Source of the DNA: Paenibacillus radicibacter
Lineage (GTDB): Bacteria; Bacillota; Bacilli; Paenibacillales; NBRC-103111
Assembly: GCF_024721995.1 (NCBI RefSeq)
Contig: NZ_JANQBC010000001.1
Span: 558,001 to 622,000, forward strand
Length of the DNA stretch: 64,000 bases
Direction of reading: 5' to 3'
Shown: positions 8,096 through 15,373 of the stretch, piece by piece
Position numbering within the stretch: position 1 is the stretch's first letter
How the letters are laid out: every line of letters starts with the position of its first letter
The notes under the pieces: generated by a model
Databases searched by the model: none
What the model was told of the DNA's origin: nothing
What the model saw: the letters and a program-made list of their open reading frames with translations, nothing else
Program-made: the position numbers and the translations under genes

Positions 8096-9076
8096 ATGGC
8101 TAAGAATCTAGTGGAATTTCGCAATCTACAAACTCATTTTCATACAGAAGCTGGAGTTGTCAAAGCTGTCAATGATGTTAGCTTTAAAATCCGCGAAGGG
8201 GAAACCCTTTGCGTTGTAGGTGAATCTGGCTGTGGTAAAAGTGTAACTGCCATGTCACTTATGGGTTTAATTGAGAAGCCTAACGGAAGAATTGTCGGAG
8301 GCGAAATCATATTTAATGAACAAGATTTATTAAAGCTTAAACATAAAGAAATGCGCTTCATACGTGGCAATGACATTGCAATGATTTTTCAAGAACCAAT
8401 GTCTTCATTAAATCCAGTCCTTAAGATTGGTGAACAAATCATTGAACCCATTATGGAACACCTAATGCAATCAAAAAAAGAGGCACGTGAAAAAGCGATC
8501 GATCTTATTAAGTTAGTAGGTATCCCACGAGCAGAACAAATCTATGAATCCTACCCTCATGAATTAAGCGGTGGGATGCGTCAGCGAATCATGATTGCAA
8601 TGGCACTCAGTTGTAATCCAAAATTATTAATTGCGGACGAACCCACAACTGCTCTCGATGTTACGATTCAAGCTCAAATTCTTGACATTATGCGAGATAT
8701 TAAGACTAAAGTAAAAACTGCCATCATGTTAATCACACATGACCTTGGGGTTGTTGCTGAAATGGCAGATTATGTTGTCGTTATGTATGCAGGAAAAGTA
8801 ATTGAAGAAGCACCCGTTAATGATCTATTTAAAAATCCACAACATCCTTATACGCAAGGTCTGCTAAAAGCAAAACCAATTATTAACCAAAGAACAGAAC
8901 GTCTTTATTCCATACCTGGCCAAGTACCTAATCCGATCGAACTTGGTGTAAACTGCTATTTCAGTGATCGCTGTGACCGGTGCATGGACATATGCAAAGT
9001 AAAACAGCCTCCTCTAAAAGCAGATCCTAATGGTCATAAAGTAGCTTGCTGGTTATATGAGGAGGGACAACAATGA
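8096..9076 (+). CDS. oppD: Oligopeptide ABC transporter ATPase
   Basis: Cytoplasmic ATPase of 326 residues with Walker A GESGCGKS (~residues 42-49), Q-loop [10 protein letters not shown], signature SGGMRQR, Walker [13 protein letters not shown] and switch His in MLITHDL. The C-terminal oligo_HPY extension contains [10 protein letters not shown] and later Cys residues; some OppD/DppD proteins carry an Fe-S site there. The stop overlaps the oppF start (ATGA at 9073), so translation is coupled. Confidence 0.94.
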   Translation: MAKNLVEFRNLQTHFHTEAGVVKAVNDVSFKIREGETLCVVGESGCGKSVTAMSLMGLIEKPNGRIVGGEIIFNEQDLLKLKHKEMRFIRGNDIAMIFQEPMSSLNPVLKIGEQIIEPIMEHLMQSKKEAREKAIDLIKLVGIPRAEQIYESYPHELSGGMRQRIMIAMALSCNPKLLIADEPTTALDVTIQAQILDIMRDIKTKVKTAIMLITHDLGVVAEMADYVVVMYAGKVIEEAPVNDLFKNPQHPYTQGLLKAKPIINQRTERLYSIPGQVPNPIELGVNCYFSDRCDRCMDICKVKQPPLKADPNGHKVACWLYEEGQQ

Positions 9077-10041
9077 GTGAAGTACTACTTCAAGTCAACA
9101 ATCTTAAAAAATACTTCCCTATTCATGGCGGTGTATTGCAACGTACAGTTGGTCATGTAAAAGCCGTCGATGACGTCTCCTTCCATATTAACAAAGGCGA
9201 GACTTTCGGACTTGTAGGTGAATCTGGTTGCGGTAAGAGTACAATCGGACGAACCATATTACGCTTGCATGAAAAAACGTCGGGTGAAGTTCTATACAAA
9301 GGAACTGATCTCCACAGCCTATCTAAGAAGCAACTTCGTGCAATGCGTCCAAAACTACAAATCGTGTTCCAAGACCCATACAGCTCACTTAATCCTCGTA
9401 TTAAGATTGGCGATGCGATTGGAGAGGCTTTGCTGGATCATGGAATTTACAATAGTAGAAAAGAAGTACGTGAGATTGTGCTTGAAACTATGAAGATATG
9501 TGGGCTTTCTTCCTACCACATTGATCGTTATCCACATGAATTCTCTGGTGGACAAAGACAACGTATCGGCATTGCTCGTTCGCTTATCCTCAATCCTGAC
9601 TTCATCGTGGCAGACGAACCTGTATCCGCTCTTGACGTGTCTATCCAAGCTCAGGTCATTAACTTACTCCAAGACTTGCAACAAACGAAGCAATTAACGT
9701 ACATGTTCATCTCACATGACCTTAGCGTTATTCAGCACTTATGTACCCAAGTCGGTGTAATGTACTTAGGTTCTATGGCTGAACTAGCTCCGCGGGATGA
9801 ATTGTTCAGAAATCCGTTACACCCATATACGAAAGCTCTTCTCTCTGCAATTCCAGTCCCAGACCCTACATACAAGAGAGATCGAATCGTATTGCAAGGC
9901 GACATTCCAAGCCCGGCTAACCCACCATCCGGCTGCAAGTTCCACACTCGTTGCCCGATTGCAACTGATCGCTGCAAGCAAGAAGTACCAGCGTTCCGTG
10001 ACATGGGCAATAAACATTATGTTGCATGTCATCTAGTTTAA
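9073..10041 (+). CDS. oppF: Oligopeptide ABC transporter ATPase
   Basis: Partner ATPase of 322 residues, with Walker [28 protein letters not shown], Walker [13 protein letters not shown] and FISHDL. The C-terminal oligo_HPY segment contains [14 protein letters not shown], with Cys spacing parallel to OppD. It is the last gene of the operon, followed within 25 nt by a hairpin terminator. A complete A-B-C-D-F set indicates a working importer. Confidence 0.94.
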   Translation: MSEVLLQVNNLKKYFPIHGGVLQRTVGHVKAVDDVSFHINKGETFGLVGESGCGKSTIGRTILRLHEKTSGEVLYKGTDLHSLSKKQLRAMRPKLQIVFQDPYSSLNPRIKIGDAIGEALLDHGIYNSRKEVREIVLETMKICGLSSYHIDRYPHEFSGGQRQRIGIARSLILNPDFIVADEPVSALDVSIQAQVINLLQDLQQTKQLTYMFISHDLSVIQHLCTQVGVMYLGSMAELAPRDELFRNPLHPYTKALLSAIPVPDPTYKRDRIVLQGDIPSPANPPSGCKFHTRCPIATDRCKQEVPAFRDMGNKHYVACHLV

Positions 10042-10063
10042 CGAGTATAACGTACATACAAAC

Positions 10064-10102
10064 AGGCTGCTTCTGAGGTAATTAAAGCTCTGAAAGCAGC
10101 CT
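10064..10102. terminator. Terminator after oppF / copZ
   Basis: AGGCTGCTT pairs with AAAGCAGCCT, with an inner CTGAG/CTCTG pairing. It lies between convergent oppF and copZ and can serve both strands. Confidence 0.65.
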
Positions 10103-10117
10103 ATTCTATAGTTCCTA

Positions 10118-10321
10118 TTATGCAATGATTTGATATCCCTTATCTGTAATAGCCTGCTGAAGCGCATTTGCACTTGTAACTTTCTTATCATACTCAACCG
10201 TTACCGTCTTCGCCGCTAGATCAACCTTCGCTTCTGCTCCCAGATTCTGTAGAGCGCCCTCTACTTTCTTCGCGCAACCGCCACAAGTCATTCCAACAAC
10301 ATTAAGCACTAATTTTTCCAT
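10118..10321 (-). CDS. copZ: Copper chaperone CopZ
   Basis: 67-residue heavy-metal-associated (HMA) domain protein with the Cu(I)-binding motif GMTCGGCAKKV at residues 10-20 and the ferredoxin-like fold pattern expected for Atx1-type chaperones. It normally hands Cu(I) to the CopA ATPase, but no copA is adjacent: it is flanked by convergent oppF and an MFS gene. The promoter carries a CsoR-like G-tract, and a csoR gene lies at 61.6-62.0 kb. Confidence 0.93.
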   Translation of the reverse strand: MEKLVLNVVGMTCGGCAKKVEGALQNLGAEAKVDLAAKTVTVEYDKKVTSANALQQAITDKGYQIIA

Positions 10322-10363
10322 CTGTCATCTCCCCTTCAAAATTATGTTGTTTTCTATGTCTTT

Positions 10364-10392
10364 ATAATACCATACCCCCCTATTCTATTCAA
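10364..10392 (-). promoter_or_regulatory. copZ promoter with CsoR-like operator
   Basis: On the minus strand TTGAAT (10387-10392), 17 nt, TATTAT (10364-10369). The spacer contains AGGGGGGTATGG, the G-tract flanked by TA that characterises CsoR operators. Binding there would block RNA polymerase when copper is low. Operator assignment is by resemblance only. Confidence 0.55.
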
Positions 10393-10405
10393 GCGGTAAA
10401 TAAAA

Positions 10406-10433
10406 ACATGCGAGCCCAATTTAACTCGCATGT
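10406..10433 (-). terminator. Terminator of the MFS gene
   Basis: ACATGCGAG and CTCGCATGT form a 9-bp stem. On the minus strand it is followed by TTTTTATTT, a clear intrinsic terminator. Confidence 0.75.
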
Positions 10434-10448
10434 CCTGTAATTAATCCA

Positions 10449-11741
10449 TTAAGCAGATACACTAGTTGAATTGCTTCCTATCGCCGCATCGCGCTTCCCC
10501 TCTAATCGAGGTAAAATGATCGCAAATAGCAAAATCCCCACTAAACCTAAAGAACCAATAATACCCGCCATCACAATCGATGGTAATACCGAACCAAGTG
10601 ATACCATAGCACCAGCTAGAAACATTGCAACTTGAAAGGACATATCATTGACAGCCAAATACGAGCTTCTCGCATGATCAGGTGTAATGTAGCTAAAGTA
10701 TGCTTGTCTTACAGACACTGAGCACATCTCTCCAATTGTCGCTAATAACATCGCAATGATAAGCAGCCACAATGAATTGCTGTATGCAATAAAGCTATAC
10801 CCAAGGACGTATACGAGATATCCGTAAAACACTAATTTCTTCTCACTCGTATTCTTCAGGATATACCCCATCATAATGGAGAAGACGCCAATAATTATTG
10901 TATTCTCCGCTTGTAGAAGTCCCATCATACGTATTCCATCTATCGTCCAATTGAAGCTTCCCCATGAGAACACGGATGTCTCTGCAAACTCCTGTGACAA
11001 CCTAACACCCACATAATTGGATAAGTGGAATTCAACAGATACAACTAGCATCGTAGACGTTATAAAAATAACAAAAGTCGAATCCTTCAATACTTCAGCA
11101 TAATTTCTACCCATTTGAGCGACCTGTGCAATAAAACCTTGCTGGTCCTGTGCGATATCTTTATTCGGGAAATAACTTTCTTGAATGAAGAAATATGTAA
11201 TCAAGATGGATAAGATTGTTGCAATATTTAGACCAACTAATAGCTCGAAGAAATAATCTCGGAACAAGTATGCTCCGATAACTGCTGCGAATGCGCTTGC
11301 TATATTACGAAGCCAATACATCATTTGATACATATACTTACGAGTGTGCGGTTCTGTCACATCCACTAGCATGGCTTGATTAGCTGGAGAATGGATCCCT
11401 CCCGCTGCAGATATAATAATCATCATTACAAAAGTCATCCAAGCAGAATCGAGCCAAGGGGAGTTAAACAACATCATCCCGGCATATCCGAGTAACATGA
11501 CAATCTCTGCTTGAATCATGAGTTGCCTGCGACCCAATCGATCGGATAAATATCCTCCAATAATAGAAGATATAAGACCTACAATAATGAAGGAGACAAT
11601 TACTGCTCCTGCAATTGACGCGCCTAAACGTTCAGCAAAGTAAATAGCCATAAAAGGTATAACCATCATTCTAAGCGTATGATTCATGAATGTTAACCAG
11701 ATTCGCACTTTCACGTTCGGATGAAAATCTCTATATTTCAA
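10449..11741 (-). CDS. MFS transporter
   Basis: 430-residue, 12-helix major facilitator protein. The loop 2-3 signature GGYLSDRLGRRQLMIQ lies near residues 62-77, and the first helix block contains MNHTLRMMVIPFMAIYFAERLG. The start is TTG 11741, 9 nt after GGGGGGAG. Family features suggest a proton-coupled exporter of small molecules; the substrate is not evident. It is monocistronic, with its own terminator, and not obviously tied to copZ or mntH. Confidence 0.82.
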   Translation of the reverse strand: MKYRDFHPNVKVRIWLTFMNHTLRMMVIPFMAIYFAERLGASIAGAVIVSFIIVGLISSIIGGYLSDRLGRRQLMIQAEIVMLLGYAGMMLFNSPWLDSAWMTFVMMIIISAAGGIHSPANQAMLVDVTEPHTRKYMYQMMYWLRNIASAFAAVIGAYLFRDYFFELLVGLNIATILSILITYFFIQESYFPNKDIAQDQQGFIAQVAQMGRNYAEVLKDSTFVIFITSTMLVVSVEFHLSNYVGVRLSQEFAETSVFSWGSFNWTIDGIRMMGLLQAENTIIIGVFSIMMGYILKNTSEKKLVFYGYLVYVLGYSFIAYSNSLWLLIIAMLLATIGEMCSVSVRQAYFSYITPDHARSSYLAVNDMSFQVAMFLAGAMVSLGSVLPSIVMAGIIGSLGLVGILLFAIILPRLEGKRDAAIGSNSTSVSA

Positions 11742-11837
11742 TCCCCTTCACTCCCCCCTCTATCTAGATAAGAACTTTAATATACACACAATTCTGATAA
11801 AAGTCCAAACATTTTTCGCTATATTCACATAGAAAAA

Positions 11838-11864
11838 CAGCTACTTCTCTCAAAGAAATAGCTG
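11838..11864 (-). terminator. Terminator of mntH
   Basis: CAGCTATTTCT pairs with AGAAGTAGCTG on the minus strand, followed by TTTTTC, just beyond the mntH stop. Confidence 0.75.
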
Positions 11865-11891
11865 CAATAAACCTACATATTTTATAAAAAA

Positions 11892-13247
11892 TTATCCGAA
11901 AAATATACCGTACAACAAGAATCCATTTAACACGATGATAATGACAGTTACAAACCAAGCTAACCATTTCATCCATGGTTTATTCGCAAAGACACCCATC
12001 TTCTGCTTATCACTTGTGAACTGAACGAGAGGCACAACGGCGAAAGATAACTGAAGCGATAAAATAACTTGCGATAAGATCAAGAGATCTACCGTCCCGC
12101 TCTCACCGTACAAAGCCGTTACGATAACTGCTGGAATGATAGCGATTAACCGTGTTATTAAACGCCGCAACCATGGCGCTAGTCGAATCCTTAAGAAGCC
12201 TTCCATCACGATCTGCCCTGCTAACGTACCTGTTAATGTTGAGTTCTGACCTGAAGCAAGTAACGCAACACCAAAGAGGATTGAACCCGCCGCCGTACCT
12301 AACAATGGTGTTAAGAACTTATAGGCATCATTCAGCTCTGCAACATCTGTCATTCCTGCTTGATGAAATGTAGCTGCAGAGAGAATCAGTATTGCTGCAT
12401 TGATGAATAGTGCGAAGAATAAGGCAATCGTAGAATCCCATGTCGCAAATTTGATGGCTTGTCGCTTACCAAGTTCGGTATTCTCGAATGCCCTTGTTTG
12501 AACAATGGAAGAGTGTAGATAAAGATTGTGTGGCATCACAGTTGCACCTAGTATCCCGATTGCGATGTACAACATCCCCGGATTGGTTATTATTTGCGAA
12601 TTCGGAATGAAACCTCTTGCGATCTCACCCATATTAGGCTTAGCCAGTACTAGCTCAATGGCAAAGCATCCACCTATCGTAACAATGAGAACGATGACTA
12701 GAACTTCGATGAATTTAAATCCTTTATTTTGTAAAAATAAGACCAACAGCACATCCACCGCTGTAATCAATACCCCGTAGATTAGTGGTATCCCGAATAA
12801 TAACTGCAAAGCAATGGCAGATCCAATAACTTCTGCTAGATCACATGCTGCAATCGCGAGTTCACATATGACCCATAATGCCATCGCAACAGGTTTCGAA
12901 TAGTGATCACGACAAGCCTGTGCTAAATCCCGACCTGTCACAATCCCTAGCTTACCTGCCAATGCTTGAAGCAAGATCGCCATTAAGTTAGAGATCAAGA
13001 TTACGGATAGAAGTGTATAACCAAATTGAGAGCCTCCGGCAATACTCGTCGCCCAATTCCCAGGGTCCATATAGCCAACTGCTACTAAATATCCAGGCCC
13101 AACGAAAGCAAGAAACTTCTTGAACGATGATCCACTCGTTGGAACTTTGATCGACCGGTATACCTCAGGTAAACTTTGAGATTCTTTGTCCATACGCCAT
13201 CCTTGTTTGTTTCGTTGAATTAGTGAAGCAGGCGATTCCTCATTCAT
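11892..13247 (-). CDS. mntH: Divalent metal (Mn2+) NRAMP transporter
   Basis: 451-residue membrane importer of the NRAMP family, proton-coupled and Mn(II)/Fe(II)-selective. The metal-site motifs are both present: DPGNWATS in helix 1 (residues ~61-68) and [12 protein letters not shown] in helix 6. About 11 hydrophobic segments follow the soluble ~45-residue N-terminus. ATG 13247 has AGGAGG 9 nt upstream. The ~160-nt leader contains a strong hairpin, and the promoter carries a MntR-like box, so manganese repression is likely. Confidence 0.94.
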   Translation of the reverse strand: MNEESPASLIQRNKQGWRMDKESQSLPEVYRSIKVPTSGSSFKKFLAFVGPGYLVAVGYMDPGNWATSIAGGSQFGYTLLSVILISNLMAILLQALAGKLGIVTGRDLAQACRDHYSKPVAMALWVICELAIAACDLAEVIGSAIALQLLFGIPLIYGVLITAVDVLLVLFLQNKGFKFIEVLVIVLIVTIGGCFAIELVLAKPNMGEIARGFIPNSQIITNPGMLYIAIGILGATVMPHNLYLHSSIVQTRAFENTELGKRQAIKFATWDSTIALFFALFINAAILILSAATFHQAGMTDVAELNDAYKFLTPLLGTAAGSILFGVALLASGQNSTLTGTLAGQIVMEGFLRIRLAPWLRRLITRLIAIIPAVIVTALYGESGTVDLLILSQVILSLQLSFAVVPLVQFTSDKQKMGVFANKPWMKWLAWFVTVIIIVLNGFLLYGIFFG

Positions 13248-13275
13248 AGAAGCTTCCCTCCTTAATATGAAACAA

Positions 13276-13311
13276 AGCCCAGCAACTTATCCGTTTACAT
13301 CTTGCTCGGCT
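13276..13311 (-). promoter_or_regulatory. Hairpin in the mntH leader
   Basis: On the minus strand AGCC-AGCAA pairs with TTGCT-GGCT, separated by a single G-G mismatch, around a 16-nt loop. It sits ~30 nt before the start codon. I could not match it to yybP-ykoY or another known riboswitch. Confidence 0.4.
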
Positions 13312-13400
13312 CTAAATTAATTGGTCTAGCGCAACTTTTATAAAAAAGAATATTCAAATTAGAATATGAATATACCATTAATTTTGTGAATGACAATAAA

Positions 13401-13433
13401 ATTTGTACTTAGGCAACTTATTTGCATTATACC
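13401..13433 (-). promoter_or_regulatory. mntH promoter with MntR-like box
   Basis: TATAAT on the minus strand at 13428-13433, with a weak TGGTTA 17 nt upstream inside the preceding terminator. Just downstream, ATTTGTACTTAGGCAAC (13401-13417, plus-strand reading) resembles the MntR operator of B. subtilis. The position over the start of transcription fits manganese repression. Confidence 0.45.
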
Positions 13434-13446
13434 AAAAAATATAAAA

Positions 13447-13482
13447 AATAACCATTCAGATCTTATGACCTAAATGGTTATT
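13447..13482 (-). terminator. Terminator of the LCP gene
   Basis: AATAACCATT and AATGGTTATT form a 10-bp stem followed on the minus strand by TTTTTTAT. It also abuts the mntH promoter. Confidence 0.75.
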
Positions 13483-13493
13483 CGTCTATTTCA

Positions 13494-14474
13494 CTATGGA
13501 ATTTGTAATTCAGTCTTCAGCGATAATCGTGCAAGGTCAATCTCTTCTTGTGTTAGAATGATAAATGGGCTCTCCCATTCACCTTCAAGCCCAATAAAAT
13601 CAATTTGGCTCCGGTCAATCCCAATATACTTCTGGAAAAAGCCCATCAATTGTTTACCTGGAATATCCGTCCGAATACTATCCCCTGCTACATCCATCAG
13701 TTGACCAAGTTTCATAACGCCGCCTAGCGACATGACCTTCTCCATCACTTGATGAATGACTTCTTGTTGGCGCATATTTCGATCATAGTCGGTGGTACCG
13801 TCAGTTCCCATATTAGACTTCCGATAACGTACATAATCTAGTGCTTGCTTACCGTTAAGTTTTTGCTGACCTTTTTTCAAATTAATATTCGTGCCGTCTT
13901 CTTCATCCACATAACGCATATCCATACTTACATTAACGTCAACACCGCCAAGTTCATCAATGACTTTACGGAATCCGTCAAAATCAATCGTAACAGCTGC
14001 GTCAATCGGAACTTGTAAGAACTCACTAAACAATTTTTTCGTATTTGAAAATGCTGTTAACTTATCTTGCAAATAAAAATGTGGATAGTAATAGTTCGCT
14101 TTACGCGATTGTAAATTGCGATCTTTCGGCTTCATTTGAAAATCACGCGGCAAGGATACAATCGTCGCAGATTTTGTTTCAGGATTTAATGATGCAACCA
14201 TAATAACATCTGAATTCAGTGAACCTGTTTCTTTTCTAAAATCAATACCCATTAAGAGCAAGGTAATTGGCTTGGCGGGTTCAACGGCTGTTGTTGTTAC
14301 CTCTTTACCACTTTCATCAGGGCCAACTGTGCTAATTTTACCCACTAGTTCATTCCCTTTATAGTATAAATATCCAGCCCAAGATCCCATGCCCATAACA
14401 GCAATAAGTAATGTCGTAAGTATAATCCATAGTGCTTTTCGAGTTTTTGATGATCGTCTTGCAGCTCTCCTCAT
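13494..14474 (-). CDS. LytR-CpsA-Psr (LCP) family protein
   Basis: 326-residue single-pass membrane protein (helix at ~15-37) with an extracytoplasmic LCP domain. The motifs follow the family: LLLMGIDFRKETGSLNSDVIMVASLNP, IVSLPRDFQM, VDELGG-type IDELGGVDVNV and KLNGKQALDYVRYRK, then RNMRQQEVI. LCP enzymes transfer undecaprenyl-linked glycopolymers such as teichoic or teichuronic acids to peptidoglycan. It lies downstream of a cyclophilin and a class A PBP on the same strand, a cell-envelope grouping. Confidence 0.9.
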   Translation of the reverse strand: MRRAARRSSKTRKALWIILTTLLIAVMGMGSWAGYLYYKGNELVGKISTVGPDESGKEVTTTAVEPAKPITLLLMGIDFRKETGSLNSDVIMVASLNPETKSATIVSLPRDFQMKPKDRNLQSRKANYYYPHFYLQDKLTAFSNTKKLFSEFLQVPIDAAVTIDFDGFRKVIDELGGVDVNVSMDMRYVDEEDGTNINLKKGQQKLNGKQALDYVRYRKSNMGTDGTTDYDRNMRQQEVIHQVMEKVMSLGGVMKLGQLMDVAGDSIRTDIPGKQLMGFFQKYIGIDRSQIDFIGLEGEWESPFIILTQEEIDLARLSLKTELQIP

Positions 14475-14571
14475 CCACGCAACCTACTTTCCAAGATGAA
14501 TAAATATACGCTTTGTTAATTATAAACGCTGAGATCTTCATTTGGTTACAAAACGGTTACAAAAAAATCAA

Positions 14572-14595
14572 GAGAAGCGTGACTCCACGCTCCTC
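14572..14595 (-). terminator. Terminator of the cyclophilin gene
   Basis: AGCGTG/CACGCT stem extended by GAG/CTC, followed by TGATTTTTTT on the minus strand. Confidence 0.7.
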
Positions 14596-14610
14596 CTTTA
14601 ATCTTGCTGC

Positions 14611-15306
14611 TTATTTCTCAACAATTTCAATCGATACGATCTTAATCTCATCTACAGGTTTGCTTGGTGAAGAATCAGGAGAGCTCGGATTCATCACAAC
14701 GGGTGTGTTTGCAATTGCTGTAATAGTCTCCATACCTTTGCTCACTTTTCCAAAAATCGTGTAGTTCGGTTGTGAGTTCAAATGCGTTGAGTCATCACCT
14801 GAACAAATGAAGAACTGCGAACCATTCGTGTTCGGTCCAGAGTTTGCCATCGCAACGATACCTGGTTCATATTCGTGTGCTTTGCTAAGCTCATCTTTGA
14901 ACTTGTAACCTGGCCCACCTGTTCCATTACCTTTTGGATCACCTGTCTGTATCATGAACGTCTTGATAATTCGGTGAAAAACAATATCGTTATAAAAATT
15001 TTGCTTGGATAAGAAAACGAAGTTATTGACGGTTTGAGGTGCGTCTTTTGCAAATAACTCAATTGTAAACTCACCTTTATTCGTTTTTACTACTGCTTCA
15101 TACTTCTTATCTTGTTTAATTGCCATTTGGGGTGGTGTATCCCACTGCTTACCTTGTTTAGCTGGTGCTTCTGTAGCTGGTGGTGGTGTAGTTGGAGCAG
15201 AAGATGGTGCTGCATTCTTCTGTCCACAACCTGCTAACACCGCAACTAGCGATACGATTGCAAGTGCATTTATTAGACTGCGTTTACGGTTACGAAAAGT
15301 CTTCAT
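14611..15306 (-). CDS. Lipoprotein peptidyl-prolyl cis-trans isomerase (cyclophilin)
   Basis: 231-residue lipoprotein: signal helix, lipobox LAGC near residue 27, a Pro/Ala-rich linker, then a cyclophilin domain (~65-230). Conserved blocks are FHRIIKTFMIQTGDPKGNGTGGPGYKF, GIVAMANSGPNTNGSQFFI and a FGKVSKGMET turn. It catalyses proline isomerisation on secreted proteins outside the membrane, a role filled by PrsA-like foldases in Bacillus. It is read after the PBP gene with a 67-nt gap. Confidence 0.92.
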   Translation of the reverse strand: MKTFRNRKRSLINALAIVSLVAVLAGCGQKNAAPSSAPTTPPPATEAPAKQGKQWDTPPQMAIKQDKKYEAVVKTNKGEFTIELFAKDAPQTVNNFVFLSKQNFYNDIVFHRIIKTFMIQTGDPKGNGTGGPGYKFKDELSKAHEYEPGIVAMANSGPNTNGSQFFICSGDDSTHLNSQPNYTIFGKVSKGMETITAIANTPVVMNPSSPDSSPSKPVDEIKIVSIEIVEK

Positions 15307-15373
15307 AGATTCGCTACGTCCCTTTCATTCTTGACCATCATAATTTGTTATTCTGGATCAATTCATCTCACGC

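Noticed and set aside
13260-13400. A manganese, purine or NiCo riboswitch in the mntH leader
   Set aside because: A hairpin is present but none of the conserved loop motifs of known classes could be found.
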